A stretch of DNA of 64,000 nucleotides from Methylobacterium soli (GTDB lineage: Bacteria; Pseudomonadota; Alphaproteobacteria; Rhizobiales; Beijerinckiaceae): NCBI RefSeq assembly GCF_008806385.1, contig NZ_VZZK01000027.1, forward strand, positions 1-64,000. The letters are read 5' to 3'. Positions 54,364 to 63,308 of this stretch are shown here, piece after piece; within the stretch, counting starts at the first letter, position 1; every line of letters begins with the position of its first letter. The notes under the pieces were generated by a model that was given only the letters and a program-made list of their open reading frames with translations, searched no databases and was not told the origin of the DNA. Position numbers and translations under genes: made by a program.

Positions 54364-55404
54364 ATGCCACGTCGAGGAAGGACCGTCGGACGCCGGACCA
54401 TTTTGATGGGAGGGGCCATGGCGGTTCTCGTCCTGGCTGTCTTTCGCCCTTCGGGCGCCGAGGCGCAGGACGATCCGCTGCCCTCCTGGAACGAGGGAGT
54501 CGCCAAGCGGTCCATCACGGATTTCGTCGGACGCGTCACCAACCAGGGCGGCCCCGATCACGTCCCTCCCGCCGAGCGCATCGCGACCTTCGACAACGAC
54601 GGCACCCTCTGGGTCGAGCAACCCTTCTACTTCCAGGGCGCCTTCGCCTTCGACCGGGTGAAGGCCCTCGCGCCCCGGCATCCCGAATGGAAGGACACGC
54701 AGCCCTTCAAGGGCATCCTTGAGGGCGACCCGAAGGCGGTCGCAGCCTCCGGGGAGAGGGGCCTCGTCGAGATCGTGGAGGCGACCCATTCCGGCATGAC
54801 GACCGAGGCGTTCAACCAGACGGTCGCGGACTGGCTCCGAACCGCACGCCATCCGCGCTTCGACCGCCCCTTCGACAGCCTGGTCTACCAACCCATGCTG
54901 GAGCTCCTGGCATATCTGCGCGCCAACGGCTTCAAGACCTTCATCGTCTCCGGCGGCGGCGTCGAGTTCATGCGGGTCTTCGCCGAACGGGCCTACGGCA
55001 TACCGCCGGAGCAGGTCGTCGGATCGTCCGGGCTGACCAGGTTCCGGCTCGCGCAGGACGGTACGCCGGAGCTCATCAAGGAGCCGAGGATCGAGTTCGT
55101 CGATGACGGGCCCGGCAAGCCCGCCGGCATCAACCGCTTCATCGGGCGCCGGCCGATCCTTGCCTTCGGCAACTCGGACGGCGACCAGCAGATGCTGGAA
55201 TGGACGGCCGGCGGGGCGGGACCGCGCTTCCTCGGGCTGGTCCATCACACCGATGGCGAGCGCGAGTACGCGTACGACCGCCAGTCCCATGTCGGACGCC
55301 TCGACGAGGCCCTGGACGAGGCAGCGCAACGCGGTTGGACCGTGGTCGATATGAAGCGGGATTGGACGACCCTCTTCCCGCCCGCACCGAGGAGCGACCA
55401 GTGA
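54364..55404 (+). CDS. HAD-superfamily phosphatase, exported
   Basis: This 346-residue protein has an N-terminal export signal with a twin arginine (GRRTILMGG, residues 9-17), then a haloacid-dehalogenase phosphatase core. Motif I is FDNDGT (Asp77 nucleophile, Asp79), motif II FIVSGGG and motif IV FGNSDGDQQM. It resembles phosphoserine phosphatase-like HAD enzymes of the periplasm. An ATG four codons upstream is also possible. It follows the sulfatase by about 190 bases on the same strand. Confidence 0.87.
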   Translation: MPRRGRTVGRRTILMGGAMAVLVLAVFRPSGAEAQDDPLPSWNEGVAKRSITDFVGRVTNQGGPDHVPPAERIATFDNDGTLWVEQPFYFQGAFAFDRVKALAPRHPEWKDTQPFKGILEGDPKAVAASGERGLVEIVEATHSGMTTEAFNQTVADWLRTARHPRFDRPFDSLVYQPMLELLAYLRANGFKTFIVSGGGVEFMRVFAERAYGIPPEQVVGSSGLTRFRLAQDGTPELIKEPRIEFVDDGPGKPAGINRFIGRRPILAFGNSDGDQQMLEWTAGGAGPRFLGLVHHTDGEREYAYDRQSHVGRLDEALDEAAQRGWTVVDMKRDWTTLFPPAPRSDQ

Positions 55405-56161
55405 CGGATCGATATCGCCGATAATCTCTCGGACTACCAACTTCCTGCAGGATCTACAGCACAGGTTGCCATCTACACAGAGCACCTCGCGCCGGTGGCG
55501 GTTGTTCGGCGCATCCTTTTGCGAATAAAAAGCTGGCTCAACTACCTTGGCTGATATCTGGCACAGGAAGACACGGGCGATATTTTCATGTTCAATAGCT
55601 TTCAATGCCGTTGCCAAAACGCCTGTGCGCAGAAGCGGAAAAAGACCGAAATCCTGACAGATCGACTGGGTATCGTTCGATGAGCTAGCTCGGAGCCCCG
55701 GTGCCCGAAAACGCTGTATGATAATTTAATATCTGGAAACCACTCGCGACCGATCATTCATTCGGCGCGAAGTGTGGGACTGCTTGAATTTGTGATCGCG
55801 CGACTGTCAGCATACGCTTTGCAGAAGACTCGTCAGAAAGCGGACGGGCGGAAAGCCGCCCGAACCTGTTGTAGTCTCTGTTTCAACAAGCAGCCTGAGA
55901 GCGAACCTTCCCAGGGACTGCTAAGGGTCGGAAGCGGACGGTACCAACCGTTAGATTTCGACCACTAGCGGGATGTACCTAAGTACAAATAGCCGACGCT
56001 GTTAACCATCGACGTTCGCTCACCAGCTTGAGGGGGCTATCCATGCTGGACAAGGCTGCAATCTCCAGCATATAATTCACGCTCACCCAAAATTCGGCAA
56101 ATTACTCTCGCCTGACCAGTTCATTCCTGGTGGGGCGAGTGGCCGTTCGTGACTGCGAGAG
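55405..56161. other. AT-richer intergenic stretch
   Basis: About 760 bases of lower GC than the surroundings without a supported gene. A hairpin is formed by CGGGCGG (55845-55851) and CCGCCCG (55856-55862). A 64-residue frame at 55774-55968 has no ribosome site or family signal. The stretch separates the envelope cluster from the ParA-MPE-protease module and probably holds that module's promoter. Confidence 0.4.
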
Positions 56162-57151
56162 GTGACCCGCTTGATTATCGCCTTCACCGGTTCCGGTACT
56201 CACACCGATGCCACTCACGCCGCGCTGATCCTCGCCCATGCACTCTCGGCGGCAGGCGAACCTGTCATCGTGATCCGTTCCGCCGAGCTGAGCCCGCTGT
56301 CCGTTACCGAGCTCGAAGGTTCCGGCCTAGAGGTGGCCGAAGGGGCCACCCTCGTCGACTTGTCGGCCACTGTCTCAGGCGCTCAGGCACCTGCGCGGCA
56401 CATCGTGCTAGACCTCGCCTCCGCTGACTTCCGTTCCCCCGCGATCCGGTGCGGGATCGACGTTCGGGTCATCACCGTCGGTCCGTATGCTCTGGACGAG
56501 AGCGCCGCAGCGGCACTTGGGGCGGATGATGCTCACCTCGTACCGGCCGCGCCAGCATGGTACCTCGGGTGTCGCCGCTCCGGCGGCGGACCAGCCGCCG
56601 CGTCATTCGCTGCCGCGATGGCGCGCTGCGGCCAAACAACCCGCGTCCTGCCTGTCGTACAGGGAGCACTCAGCCGCTCAGAAGCGACCGCGCTCACTAC
56701 AAGGCATCCGAGGTCACGCGCCCTGCGAACCGGCCACCACCTTCTGGCTGTGTTGCGGAAGGTTGCAGCGGACCCGTTCGCCACCAGCGTGTCGGGCCCC
56801 GCGACAGATGCACTGTCGGAGACTGAACGAGTATCGGCGTGTGTTGATGAGCGCTCATTCCCCGAGCGGCTGCGCGAACTCGCCGATGACCTCGACGCGA
56901 TCGAGGCCGGGCACGGACCGACCCCGGCGGACCTCGCCGGCGCTCCCATCCTCGACAACTGGAATTCCGAAATCACGGTCGTGCCTTGCTTGACAGGCTC
57001 GGTCTCCGAACACCCGAACATCCCGATGGGCCGGCCTGTGCGCACCAGCCAGGTTATCATGACAGATAACGCCACCTGGGCTCGAACCCTGAGCCGTTTT
57101 TACGCGCTGCGCATCCCGGCTGCTGCCGGTGGTCCTGGCCGCCTGCAATAG
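56162..57151 (+). CDS. Degenerate ParA/MinD-like protein
   Basis: This protein of about 326-329 residues begins with a beta strand (LIIAFTGSG), a loop and a helix plus strand (ALILAHALSAAGEPVIVI) like ParA/MinD. The loop reads GSGTHTDAT and has no lysine, so the deviant Walker A motif is lost. The later segments HIVLDLAS, VRVITVGPY and RVLPVV match ParA strands. GTG 56162 is close to GAGAG; a TTG at 56171 is better spaced and may be the start. It resembles the 36595-37494 protein. It is the first gene of the plus-strand module that follows; the role is unknown. Confidence 0.6.
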   Translation: MTRLIIAFTGSGTHTDATHAALILAHALSAAGEPVIVIRSAELSPLSVTELEGSGLEVAEGATLVDLSATVSGAQAPARHIVLDLASADFRSPAIRCGIDVRVITVGPYALDESAAAALGADDAHLVPAAPAWYLGCRRSGGGPAAASFAAAMARCGQTTRVLPVVQGALSRSEATALTTRHPRSRALRTGHHLLAVLRKVAADPFATSVSGPATDALSETERVSACVDERSFPERLRELADDLDAIEAGHGPTPADLAGAPILDNWNSEITVVPCLTGSVSEHPNIPMGRPVRTSQVIMTDNATWARTLSRFYALRIPAAAGGPGRLQ

Positions 57152-57319
57152 ACGGCCCTTCGCGGCACGAGATCCATTGATGGATCCGACGTCCGAACCT
57201 CGCAATACATAATCCTCGCGTGGGCAAGCCCTAATGGGCTGGGGCATGCCTGCGGCTCGCCCACGGCCGGCTTCGCTCAAGACACCCTAGACGCCGATCC
57301 CTGGAACCTTGGAGGCGCC

Positions 57320-58108
57320 ATGAGGTGCTGGATCTTTTCTGACCTCCACCGTGATGTCGGGCTACCCTGGACGCCGTCCTCGATCCCGGTTGCTGATGTC
57401 GCCATCGTGGCCGGCGACGTAGGAGAGGGACTTGTCGACAGCATCGGGTGGCTTGCTGCCGTGGTGCGCCCGCACATGCGAGTGGTGTTCACGGCAGGTA
57501 ACCACGAATTCTACCACACGGCCAATGACGACGAGCTTCGGTTGGGCCGAGCCGCAGCCCGGAACCTGGGCATCGACTTCCTGGAAAACGACACCGTCGA
57601 GATCGACGGCGTCTCGTTCTTCGGCTGCACCCTCTGGACCGACTATAGCCTGGACGGAGAGGATCTCGTGCGCGCCTCGATGGAGGAGGCCCGCCGGGGT
57701 ATCAACGACCATCGCCGCATAGCTTGGACTCATAAACCCGCGTGGCAGCGCTTCCGGCCTGAGGACGCGCTGGCGCTCCACCGTGCCTCCAGGGGCTTCC
57801 TGGAAGCCGGCCTTGCGGCATCCGCCTGTCCGGACGGGACGCCTCGTGCCCGCATCGTCGTCACGCACCACGCACCGAGCGCCCGCTCGGTGGCGCCCAA
57901 GTACCGTGACAAGCCCCTGAACCCTTACTTCGCGTCCCGCCTCGACAGCCTGATCGATGCCAGCGGACCCGACCTCTGGGTCCATGGACACACGCATACG
58001 AGTTTCGACTACCGCGTCGGCCGGACGCGGGTCGTCTGCAATCCCAAGGGCTACTCGGACGAGAACCGAGCCTTCGATCCCGCCCTGCTCGTCGAGGTGC
58101 CTTCCTGA
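57320..58108 (+). CDS. Calcineurin-like metallophosphoesterase
   Basis: This 262-residue hydrolase has all metallophosphoesterase blocks: SDLH (Asp8, His10), AGDVGEG (Asp33), GNHEF (Asn61, His62), VTHHAPS and HGHTHT. It should bind two metal ions and cleave phosphomonoesters or diesters, possibly of nucleotides or nucleic acid. It is followed 58 bases later by a paralogue that has lost these residues. It lies in the same transcription direction as the AAA+ protease and exonuclease genes. The substrate is unknown. Confidence 0.9.
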   Translation: MRCWIFSDLHRDVGLPWTPSSIPVADVAIVAGDVGEGLVDSIGWLAAVVRPHMRVVFTAGNHEFYHTANDDELRLGRAAARNLGIDFLENDTVEIDGVSFFGCTLWTDYSLDGEDLVRASMEEARRGINDHRRIAWTHKPAWQRFRPEDALALHRASRGFLEAGLAASACPDGTPRARIVVTHHAPSARSVAPKYRDKPLNPYFASRLDSLIDASGPDLWVHGHTHTSFDYRVGRTRVVCNPKGYSDENRAFDPALLVEVPS

Positions 58109-58166
58109 CGGCTCATCACCAGATCCGCCCCCGCATCAGTGACCCGTCGCAAGACCATGGAGGCAC

Positions 58167-59939
58167 ATGGCAAATCAGCCTTCCAATCCCGCCGGGCCAT
58201 TGCTGCGCGGCGATAGGGGTCCCGTACCGGGACCGGCGACCGCGGCGATGCGGTGCGATGGTCCCACGACGCCGGGGCCAAGATGCGGTGACCGCGCATT
58301 TCCGGCCCCTTTCCGCCCCCGAGTACGCCGAGCAGATCTGCCTACCCCTCCCCTTCGGCCTCCGGTTCCTTCGTTTGGAACCGGCCAAGCCGACCTGATC
58401 CCGGAGAACGAGGCGGTTGCGCGGTCTCCGGCACGCTTGTGGATCCTATCCGACCTCAGGGTCGACCTTGACCCAGCGTTCGCCCTGCCAGATCCGCTTC
58501 CGTCGTTCGACGCCATCCTTGTCGCCGGGGGTATCGCCGCCGGCCTAGACGCTTCCCTCCGTTGGCTCGCTGCAGCCCTCGATGGCCGACAGGGGCACCG
58601 TCCCGTCATCTTCGTCCCGGGCAATATCGAATTCTGGTCTGACATCCCGCTCGTCGAGGCGCTCGCACGTGGACGCGCACTTGCCAGTGAATTGGGCCTG
58701 CACCTGCTATCCGACGACGCATTCCGCTTCGAAGCCTCGGACGGGAGCGGCGTGTTCGTGGTCGGCGCCACGATGTGGACGGACTGGGCTTTGGAAGGGC
58801 CGTTCCAGGGGAAGCTCGCCCGGGTCCACGCCCGGCACGGCTGGCCTGATGGCGAGCGCATCATGCTACGGCGGGACCGATTGTTGTCGCCACTTGATGT
58901 CCTCGCCGCCCATGCCCGCTCGCGGGCCTACGTCGAGGATGCCCTCGCCACCATCCGCTACCAGGCACTTGGGTATGCGAGCCCGCCGAAGGCCCCTGTG
59001 ACCGGCGTGAGGCGGGGAGACCGCGCCATCGTGCTGACCTGCCATGGACCTTCACGGCATTCCCTGCCGCCGGACTGGCCTGGCTGGTTCCAAGATGGCT
59101 GGGTCGCCGCCTCCCTTGCCTCCGACCTCGAAGACGTCATGGACGCTTGGGGGGCGCCAGGCCTCTGGGTTCACGGGAACGTTCCGAAGGCGGTCGACTA
59201 CGTCATCGGCCGCACGAGGGTCGTGGCGAACCCCCCGGGGCGGCCCCCAAGGCGACCTGCGGTTCAAACCGTCCCTTGTGGTGGACGCCTGACTTCGGGC
59301 GCGCGCGACCGAGTCAGACCTCAGACTCAATCGGAATCCGTCTCCGGCCTTGATGCCGACGGCGTTTGTGCGGAGGAGTGCATGGATATTCACGAACATC
59401 ACCCTGGGGGCCGCAGGACGCCATGTCGGCCCGATGTGGCCTGCAGGCGGGCTCGATGCAGCCGCCGCGTGAGCGATAATGTGCTGGCGCTCTGGCGCTC
59501 CTGGAACCCGATTGCGATCAACGGGCGGGAAGCTGGCCAACTGGCGCAACTCATCTCCGCGACCGAGATCCTGCACGAGCGTCGCTGGAGAGCTGCCCGG
59601 GACGGAGATCCCGCTGCCTCGGCCGCCGTGGCCATCGACCATCTGCACCGAGCGCGCACCTGGTCGCCTCTGACCGACGTCATCATGGGCAACCTGATCC
59701 TCAGGGCCTGGGAGGGTGACGCGACAGCCCCTGTCATCATCGACCTCGCACTTCGCATGTTCGGCGAGCAGCTGCCCGATGGTCCCGTCCTGACACGACA
59801 TGGGGACCCAGGGGCGCGCCGCCCGCGTCCCACGACGCGCGGGCCGAGCCGACGTCATCACAACGAGGCCGCGAGCAGCCGACGCTCGCAGCATCGACGT
59901 CCCAAGCTTGTCCGGGTCCGCCAAGGAGGTTGCGAATGA
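58167..59939 (+). CDS. Metal-site-deficient metallophosphoesterase paralogue, reading on into the next gene after a probable frameshift
   Basis: After a 90-residue Pro/Arg-rich extension, residues 91-375 align with the preceding phosphoesterase, but the ligands are replaced: SDLH becomes SDLR (Arg98), AGD becomes AGG, GNHE becomes GNIE, THH becomes TCH, and GHTH becomes GNVP. A catalytic role is unlikely; a regulatory or structural one is possible. After VVANPPG at about 59237 the frame loses similarity, while the +1 frame continues GPQGDLRFKPSLVVDA and stops at 59292 like its paralogue. One extra base in the C6-G4/C5 runs (59231-59248) explains this. As sequenced the frame continues to 59939 and swallows the next gene. 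GGAGG precedes ATG 58167. Confidence 0.65.
   Translation: MANQPSNPAGPLLRGDRGPVPGPATAAMRCDGPTTPGPRCGDRAFPAPFRPRVRRADLPTPPLRPPVPSFGTGQADLIPENEAVARSPARLWILSDLRVDLDPAFALPDPLPSFDAILVAGGIAAGLDASLRWLAAALDGRQGHRPVIFVPGNIEFWSDIPLVEALARGRALASELGLHLLSDDAFRFEASDGSGVFVVGATMWTDWALEGPFQGKLARVHARHGWPDGERIMLRRDRLLSPLDVLAAHARSRAYVEDALATIRYQALGYASPPKAPVTGVRRGDRAIVLTCHGPSRHSLPPDWPGWFQDGWVAASLASDLEDVMDAWGAPGLWVHGNVPKAVDYVIGRTRVVANPPGRPPRRPAVQTVPCGGRLTSGARDRVRPQTQSESVSGLDADGVCAEECMDIHEHHPGGRRTPCRPDVACRRARCSRRVSDNVLALWRSWNPIAINGREAGQLAQLISATEILHERRWRAARDGDPAASAAVAIDHLHRARTWSPLTDVIMGNLILRAWEGDATAPVIIDLALRMFGEQLPDGPVLTRHGDPGARRPRPTTRGPSRRHHNEAASSRRSQHRRPKLVRVRQGGCE
59382..59939 (+). CDS. Hypothetical protein between the phosphoesterases and the AAA+ protease
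   Basis: This 185-residue protein starts at ATG 59382 with GGAGGAG immediately upstream, which supports separate translation even though the frame is continuous with the gene before it. The middle part (about 30-125) is helical and well formed (NVLALWRSWNPIAINGREA, SPLTDVIMGNLILRAWEGD); the tail is Arg/His-rich and probably disordered or nucleic-acid binding. No family is recognised. Its stop overlaps the next gene's start (ATGA), so it is coupled to the protease. Confidence 0.6.
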   Translation: MDIHEHHPGGRRTPCRPDVACRRARCSRRVSDNVLALWRSWNPIAINGREAGQLAQLISATEILHERRWRAARDGDPAASAAVAIDHLHRARTWSPLTDVIMGNLILRAWEGDATAPVIIDLALRMFGEQLPDGPVLTRHGDPGARRPRPTTRGPSRRHHNEAASSRRSQHRRPKLVRVRQGGCE

Positions 59940-62089
59940 GTGCTGCTCCCCAGGGGTCCGATGCCCTCGCACGGACCTTCATCGACCTCCTTCGCCGCGA
60001 AGCGGGCCAGGATCGCACCGAACCAGCCATGCCCCTCGACGACCTGGATGGCTTGTTGGGGCTACCCGACCAGCGGGAGGCGAGGACGCCGCCCGCGCTG
60101 CGGCCCGACCTCGCTGCCGCAGCCGTGATGCTGGCACGGGCCATTGACGCCCAGGACGGGCTGCTCCTTTCCCTCAGGCGCGGCGCCCCGGTGGTATCGG
60201 TCGCGGTGCCCTCTTCCGACTGGACGGGATCGGTGGAGCGCGTCATCCGCGTGTGCGCCTTGGGCCAAGCTTGCTCGACGCGGAACGGGGATACGGCAGG
60301 GAGCGGCTACAGCACGCCCGAGCAGCGCGAGGCGGTGATCTTTGCGCGCGACGGCTCTTTGACGAGCACGCATCGGGCCGAAAGGGGCAACGAAGCGGTC
60401 GGTGATGCGGTCCAATTCGGCCATGCCGTTGTCGGCATCGCCCCGGATCCCGTCCGCCTGTTGCCGGCCGATCTCGTGCGTGCAGCCGAGTTCCATGTCG
60501 TGGTCGGTGCAATGGACCCGCGCGCAGTCGCGCTCGCCATCGAGGCAATCACGGGCACACTTCCGACGCGTCACCTCAACGAGCGGCTCGCCGCCGCCTG
60601 CGACCCGTCCGACCTGCGCCTCTCCCTTCATGCCCGCCGAGGAGCCGAGGAGGCGCTGAGCCGGCTGGAGGCCGTTCTGAGCGCCAAGCACCGTGACGTC
60701 GAGCCGGGGCCCCGGCTCGAAGGCTTGCACGGCTATGGCGCCGCCCGTGCATGGGGGATCGCCCTAGCCGACGACCTGAGGCGGTGGAGAGCAGGCGAGT
60801 TAGACTTTCGGGCGTGCGAGAGCGCCCTGCTCCTCAGCGGTCCTCCCGGCTGTGGAAAAACCCAATTCGCACTCGCCCTGGCCCGAAGCACCGAATTGCC
60901 GTTGCTCGCAGGCTCCCTGGGCCAGTGGCAATCCGCGAGGGACGGGCACCTCGGGCACACGCTCGCAGCCATGCGGCAGTTCTTCGAGCATGCGCGCCGG
61001 GAACCATGCATCGCACTGATCGACGAGATCGATAGCTTCGGCGACAGGAATACTTTCCCAGAAAATCATCGCGACTACAGTAGCCAAGTCGTCAATGCTT
61101 TGTTGGAGCATCTCGACGGCGCGGTTTCCCGTGAGGGCATCGTGGTTATTGGTGCCACCAACCACCCGGACCGGCTTGATCCAGCGCTTCGCCGGTCCGG
61201 CCGCCTTGACCGCCACATCCACATTGACCTGCCAAGTACCGACGACCTTGCCGCGATCATGCGGCACTATCTCGGCAAGGATCTTCCCGAGGTGGAATTA
61301 AGGCCTCTGGCCATGCAGGCCCGCGGCATGACCGGCGCTGATGTCGAGGTGCTCGTGCGGCGCGCACGCGGCTATGCGCGCAGGCGGACAGACACGGCTT
61401 TGACCGTCGGCGATCTCGCCGCTGCCGTTCGGGACGGGAGGCCATCGCTCGGCGAAGCAGTGCGCCTGCGCGCTGCGGTGCACGAGGCCGGGCATGGCCT
61501 AGCCTCGGTGATCGGCGCCAAGGCCAACTCCGTTTCCCTCTCCGTCCAGGAAACGGGTGGGCTCGCCGAGGTCAACGTCGATGCAGCCGTCGGCGTGGGG
61601 ACGGAGGACGATTTCGAGGCGTTTTTAGTTCTCGCGCTCGCCGGCCGAGCCGCCGAGGAGGTGATGCTCGGGGACGTGTCGGCCGGAGCGGCCGGTGACC
61701 TCGCGGTAGCGACCCGCTGCGCCGGCATGATGGAGGCGCGTTGGGGCTTCTCGTCGGACTTACCGCTCGTCAGCGTGGGGAGCGGCGACGAGGTCGATAT
61801 CGCGCGCATGCCCTGGCTCCTTAAGCCGGTGCAGGCGCGACTGGGCGCAGCCTACGAGCGGGCGCTCGACCTGATGCGCACCGAACGGCTCGCCTTGGAG
61901 CGTCTCGCCGAGGCCTTGTTCCGGAAGGGCTATCTGGAGGATGCGGAGGTCAGGGCACTCGTCGCCGGCAAGGCACGGCCTACCCGCAGGCGACGCCCCT
62001 CGCGCTCGTCCCTCTCTGGCGAGCCGCTTCGCCATCAGCCGGGATCAGGTTCGGCGCCCGGCGCGGAAACCCGACACAACGTGGAGTAG
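59936..62089 (+). CDS. Soluble FtsH-like AAA+ ATPase with M41 zinc-protease domain
   Basis: This 717-residue protein combines an AAA+ module (Walker A GPPGCGKT 302-309, Walker B ALIDEID 360-366, second-region arginines near 419-423) with an M41-type peptidase domain: HEAGH at 516-520 and a third metal ligand in AGAAGDLAVAT. Unlike FtsH it has no transmembrane helices. A 290-residue N-terminal domain of unknown type replaces them. It may unfold and degrade specific cytoplasmic proteins, or remodel a partner. AAGGAGG precedes ATG 59936, which overlaps the previous stop. The exonuclease gene starts six bases after it. Confidence 0.88.
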   Translation: MSAAPQGSDALARTFIDLLRREAGQDRTEPAMPLDDLDGLLGLPDQREARTPPALRPDLAAAAVMLARAIDAQDGLLLSLRRGAPVVSVAVPSSDWTGSVERVIRVCALGQACSTRNGDTAGSGYSTPEQREAVIFARDGSLTSTHRAERGNEAVGDAVQFGHAVVGIAPDPVRLLPADLVRAAEFHVVVGAMDPRAVALAIEAITGTLPTRHLNERLAAACDPSDLRLSLHARRGAEEALSRLEAVLSAKHRDVEPGPRLEGLHGYGAARAWGIALADDLRRWRAGELDFRACESALLLSGPPGCGKTQFALALARSTELPLLAGSLGQWQSARDGHLGHTLAAMRQFFEHARREPCIALIDEIDSFGDRNTFPENHRDYSSQVVNALLEHLDGAVSREGIVVIGATNHPDRLDPALRRSGRLDRHIHIDLPSTDDLAAIMRHYLGKDLPEVELRPLAMQARGMTGADVEVLVRRARGYARRRTDTALTVGDLAAAVRDGRPSLGEAVRLRAAVHEAGHGLASVIGAKANSVSLSVQETGGLAEVNVDAAVGVGTEDDFEAFLVLALAGRAAEEVMLGDVSAGAAGDLAVATRCAGMMEARWGFSSDLPLVSVGSGDEVDIARMPWLLKPVQARLGAAYERALDLMRTERLALERLAEALFRKGYLEDAEVRALVAGKARPTRRRRPSRSSLSGEPLRHQPGSGSAPGAETRHNVE

Positions 62090-62095
62090 CCCCCG

Positions 62096-63073
62096 ATGCC
62101 GCTTCAGACTTCTGCGAACAGTTTGCCCGCGCCGTCTCTATGCCGGCGCCAGGAAGCTCAGACCGGCACCCCAGGCCCAGCGCTGTTCGACCGTAAGAGT
62201 AGTGAGACAGTTTCCTTTCCGAGACCCGCCCTAGCGCCGCTTGCGCGGTCGCGGGTTGCCAACCAGCCCGTACCTAACGACTCCCTCTTGGTCCTCGACA
62301 TCGAGACGGTTCCGGACACGGTCCTGGTGCCGCCAGACTGGCCCCCAGAGAAATTCCCGAAGACGGCGTGGCACAGGATCACGGCCATCTCCTTCGTTGA
62401 AGCTGGGATCAGGCGAGACGAGGTCACCGGAACGGAGGCGTACGCATTCAGGTGCTGCCGCAGCGGCGGGCAGCCGGGCTGGGACGAGGCGCGCTTGCTG
62501 AGAACCTTTTGGCGCTTCTTCGAGTCCGGCGGTTACCGCCTCGTGACCTGGAACGGCAGAAGTTTCGACGTCCCGACGCTACTGCTCCGGTCGATGATGC
62601 ACGGCATCGCCGCCCCGGCTTGGTTCCAGAGGGGAACCAAGTGGGCCGGATACGGTCACCGGTATGCCCTCGACTGGCACGCGGACCTGATGGAAGCGAT
62701 GGCGGATTTCGGCGCCTCGTCCCGCCTGACCCTGGATGAGGGAGCGGCCCTCGTGGGCGCGCCCGGGAAGCTTGGTGCGCACGGCTCGAAGGTCGCGTCC
62801 TGGATTGAGACCGGCGAAATCGAGCGCGTTCGTGCCTATTGCGAGACGGACTGCCTGAACCTGTCGATCCTCTACCTCCGCTGGGCGTTCCTGACCGGGC
62901 GCACCTGCGCAGCGAACCATGATGCGGCGGTCGAGAGCCTGATCGAATACCTCGACGCGCAGCGAGCGCGCCGCTCCCACCTCGGCGCCTTCCTCGATGC
63001 ATGGATGTCGGCGCGTTCGACGTCACCCTTCGTCGGACGGCGCCGGTTGGCAGTTGATTCTGACGTGGCCTGA
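62096..63073 (+). CDS. Predicted 3'-5' exonuclease (PolB-like, DnaQ superfamily)
   Basis: This 325-residue protein has a DEDDy-type exonuclease fold of the PolB-related predicted exonuclease group. Motif I is VLDIETVPD (Asp68, Glu70), motif II LVTWNGRSFDVPTL and motif III RAYCETDCLNL with Tyr and Asp. The first 60 residues are an extension of unclear use, so the true start could be later. Related proteins occur as stand-alone genes with no polymerase domain. It lies six bases after the protease gene and is surely co-transcribed. It would trim DNA or RNA 3' ends. Confidence 0.85.
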   Translation: MPLQTSANSLPAPSLCRRQEAQTGTPGPALFDRKSSETVSFPRPALAPLARSRVANQPVPNDSLLVLDIETVPDTVLVPPDWPPEKFPKTAWHRITAISFVEAGIRRDEVTGTEAYAFRCCRSGGQPGWDEARLLRTFWRFFESGGYRLVTWNGRSFDVPTLLLRSMMHGIAAPAWFQRGTKWAGYGHRYALDWHADLMEAMADFGASSRLTLDEGAALVGAPGKLGAHGSKVASWIETGEIERVRAYCETDCLNLSILYLRWAFLTGRTCAANHDAAVESLIEYLDAQRARRSHLGAFLDAWMSARSTSPFVGRRRLAVDSDVA

Positions 63074-63204
63074 AACCAAGCGACGCAGCTAACCCTCTCG
63101 CACATCAAGCTGAGCCGCACTTGCGGTCTGCCGCCGCCCTTCGTCGGGGCAGCAGCGTTCCGGGACGAGTCCAGTCGAATTACAGGCGGCAGAGCACTCC
63201 AAGA

Positions 63205-63231
63205 CCTTTGTTGGCGGATTGCCAACAAAGG
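63205..63231. promoter_or_regulatory. Palindromic operator candidate A
   Basis: CCTTTGTTGGC (63205-63215) and GCCAACAAAGG (63221-63231) are perfect 11-bp arms around GGATT. It is the strongest of three related sites before the small HTH gene. Confidence 0.6.
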
Positions 63232-63276
63232 CGATCTCGGCCCATCGGTGGGGTGCCAGCTCAAGCCGACCTTCGT

Positions 63277-63297
63277 TTGTTGGCAATCCGCCAACAA
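63277..63297. promoter_or_regulatory. Palindromic operator candidate B
   Basis: TTGTTGGC (63277-63284) and GCCAACAA (63290-63297) flank AATCC, the complement of the spacer in site A. The core is therefore an inverted copy of site A, 72 bases further on. Confidence 0.6.
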
Positions 63298-63308
63298 GGG
63301 CCACGGCC

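Noticed and set aside
55774..55968. A 64-residue plus-strand open frame
   Set aside because: No ribosome site, no family resemblance, and the frame crosses a strong hairpin.
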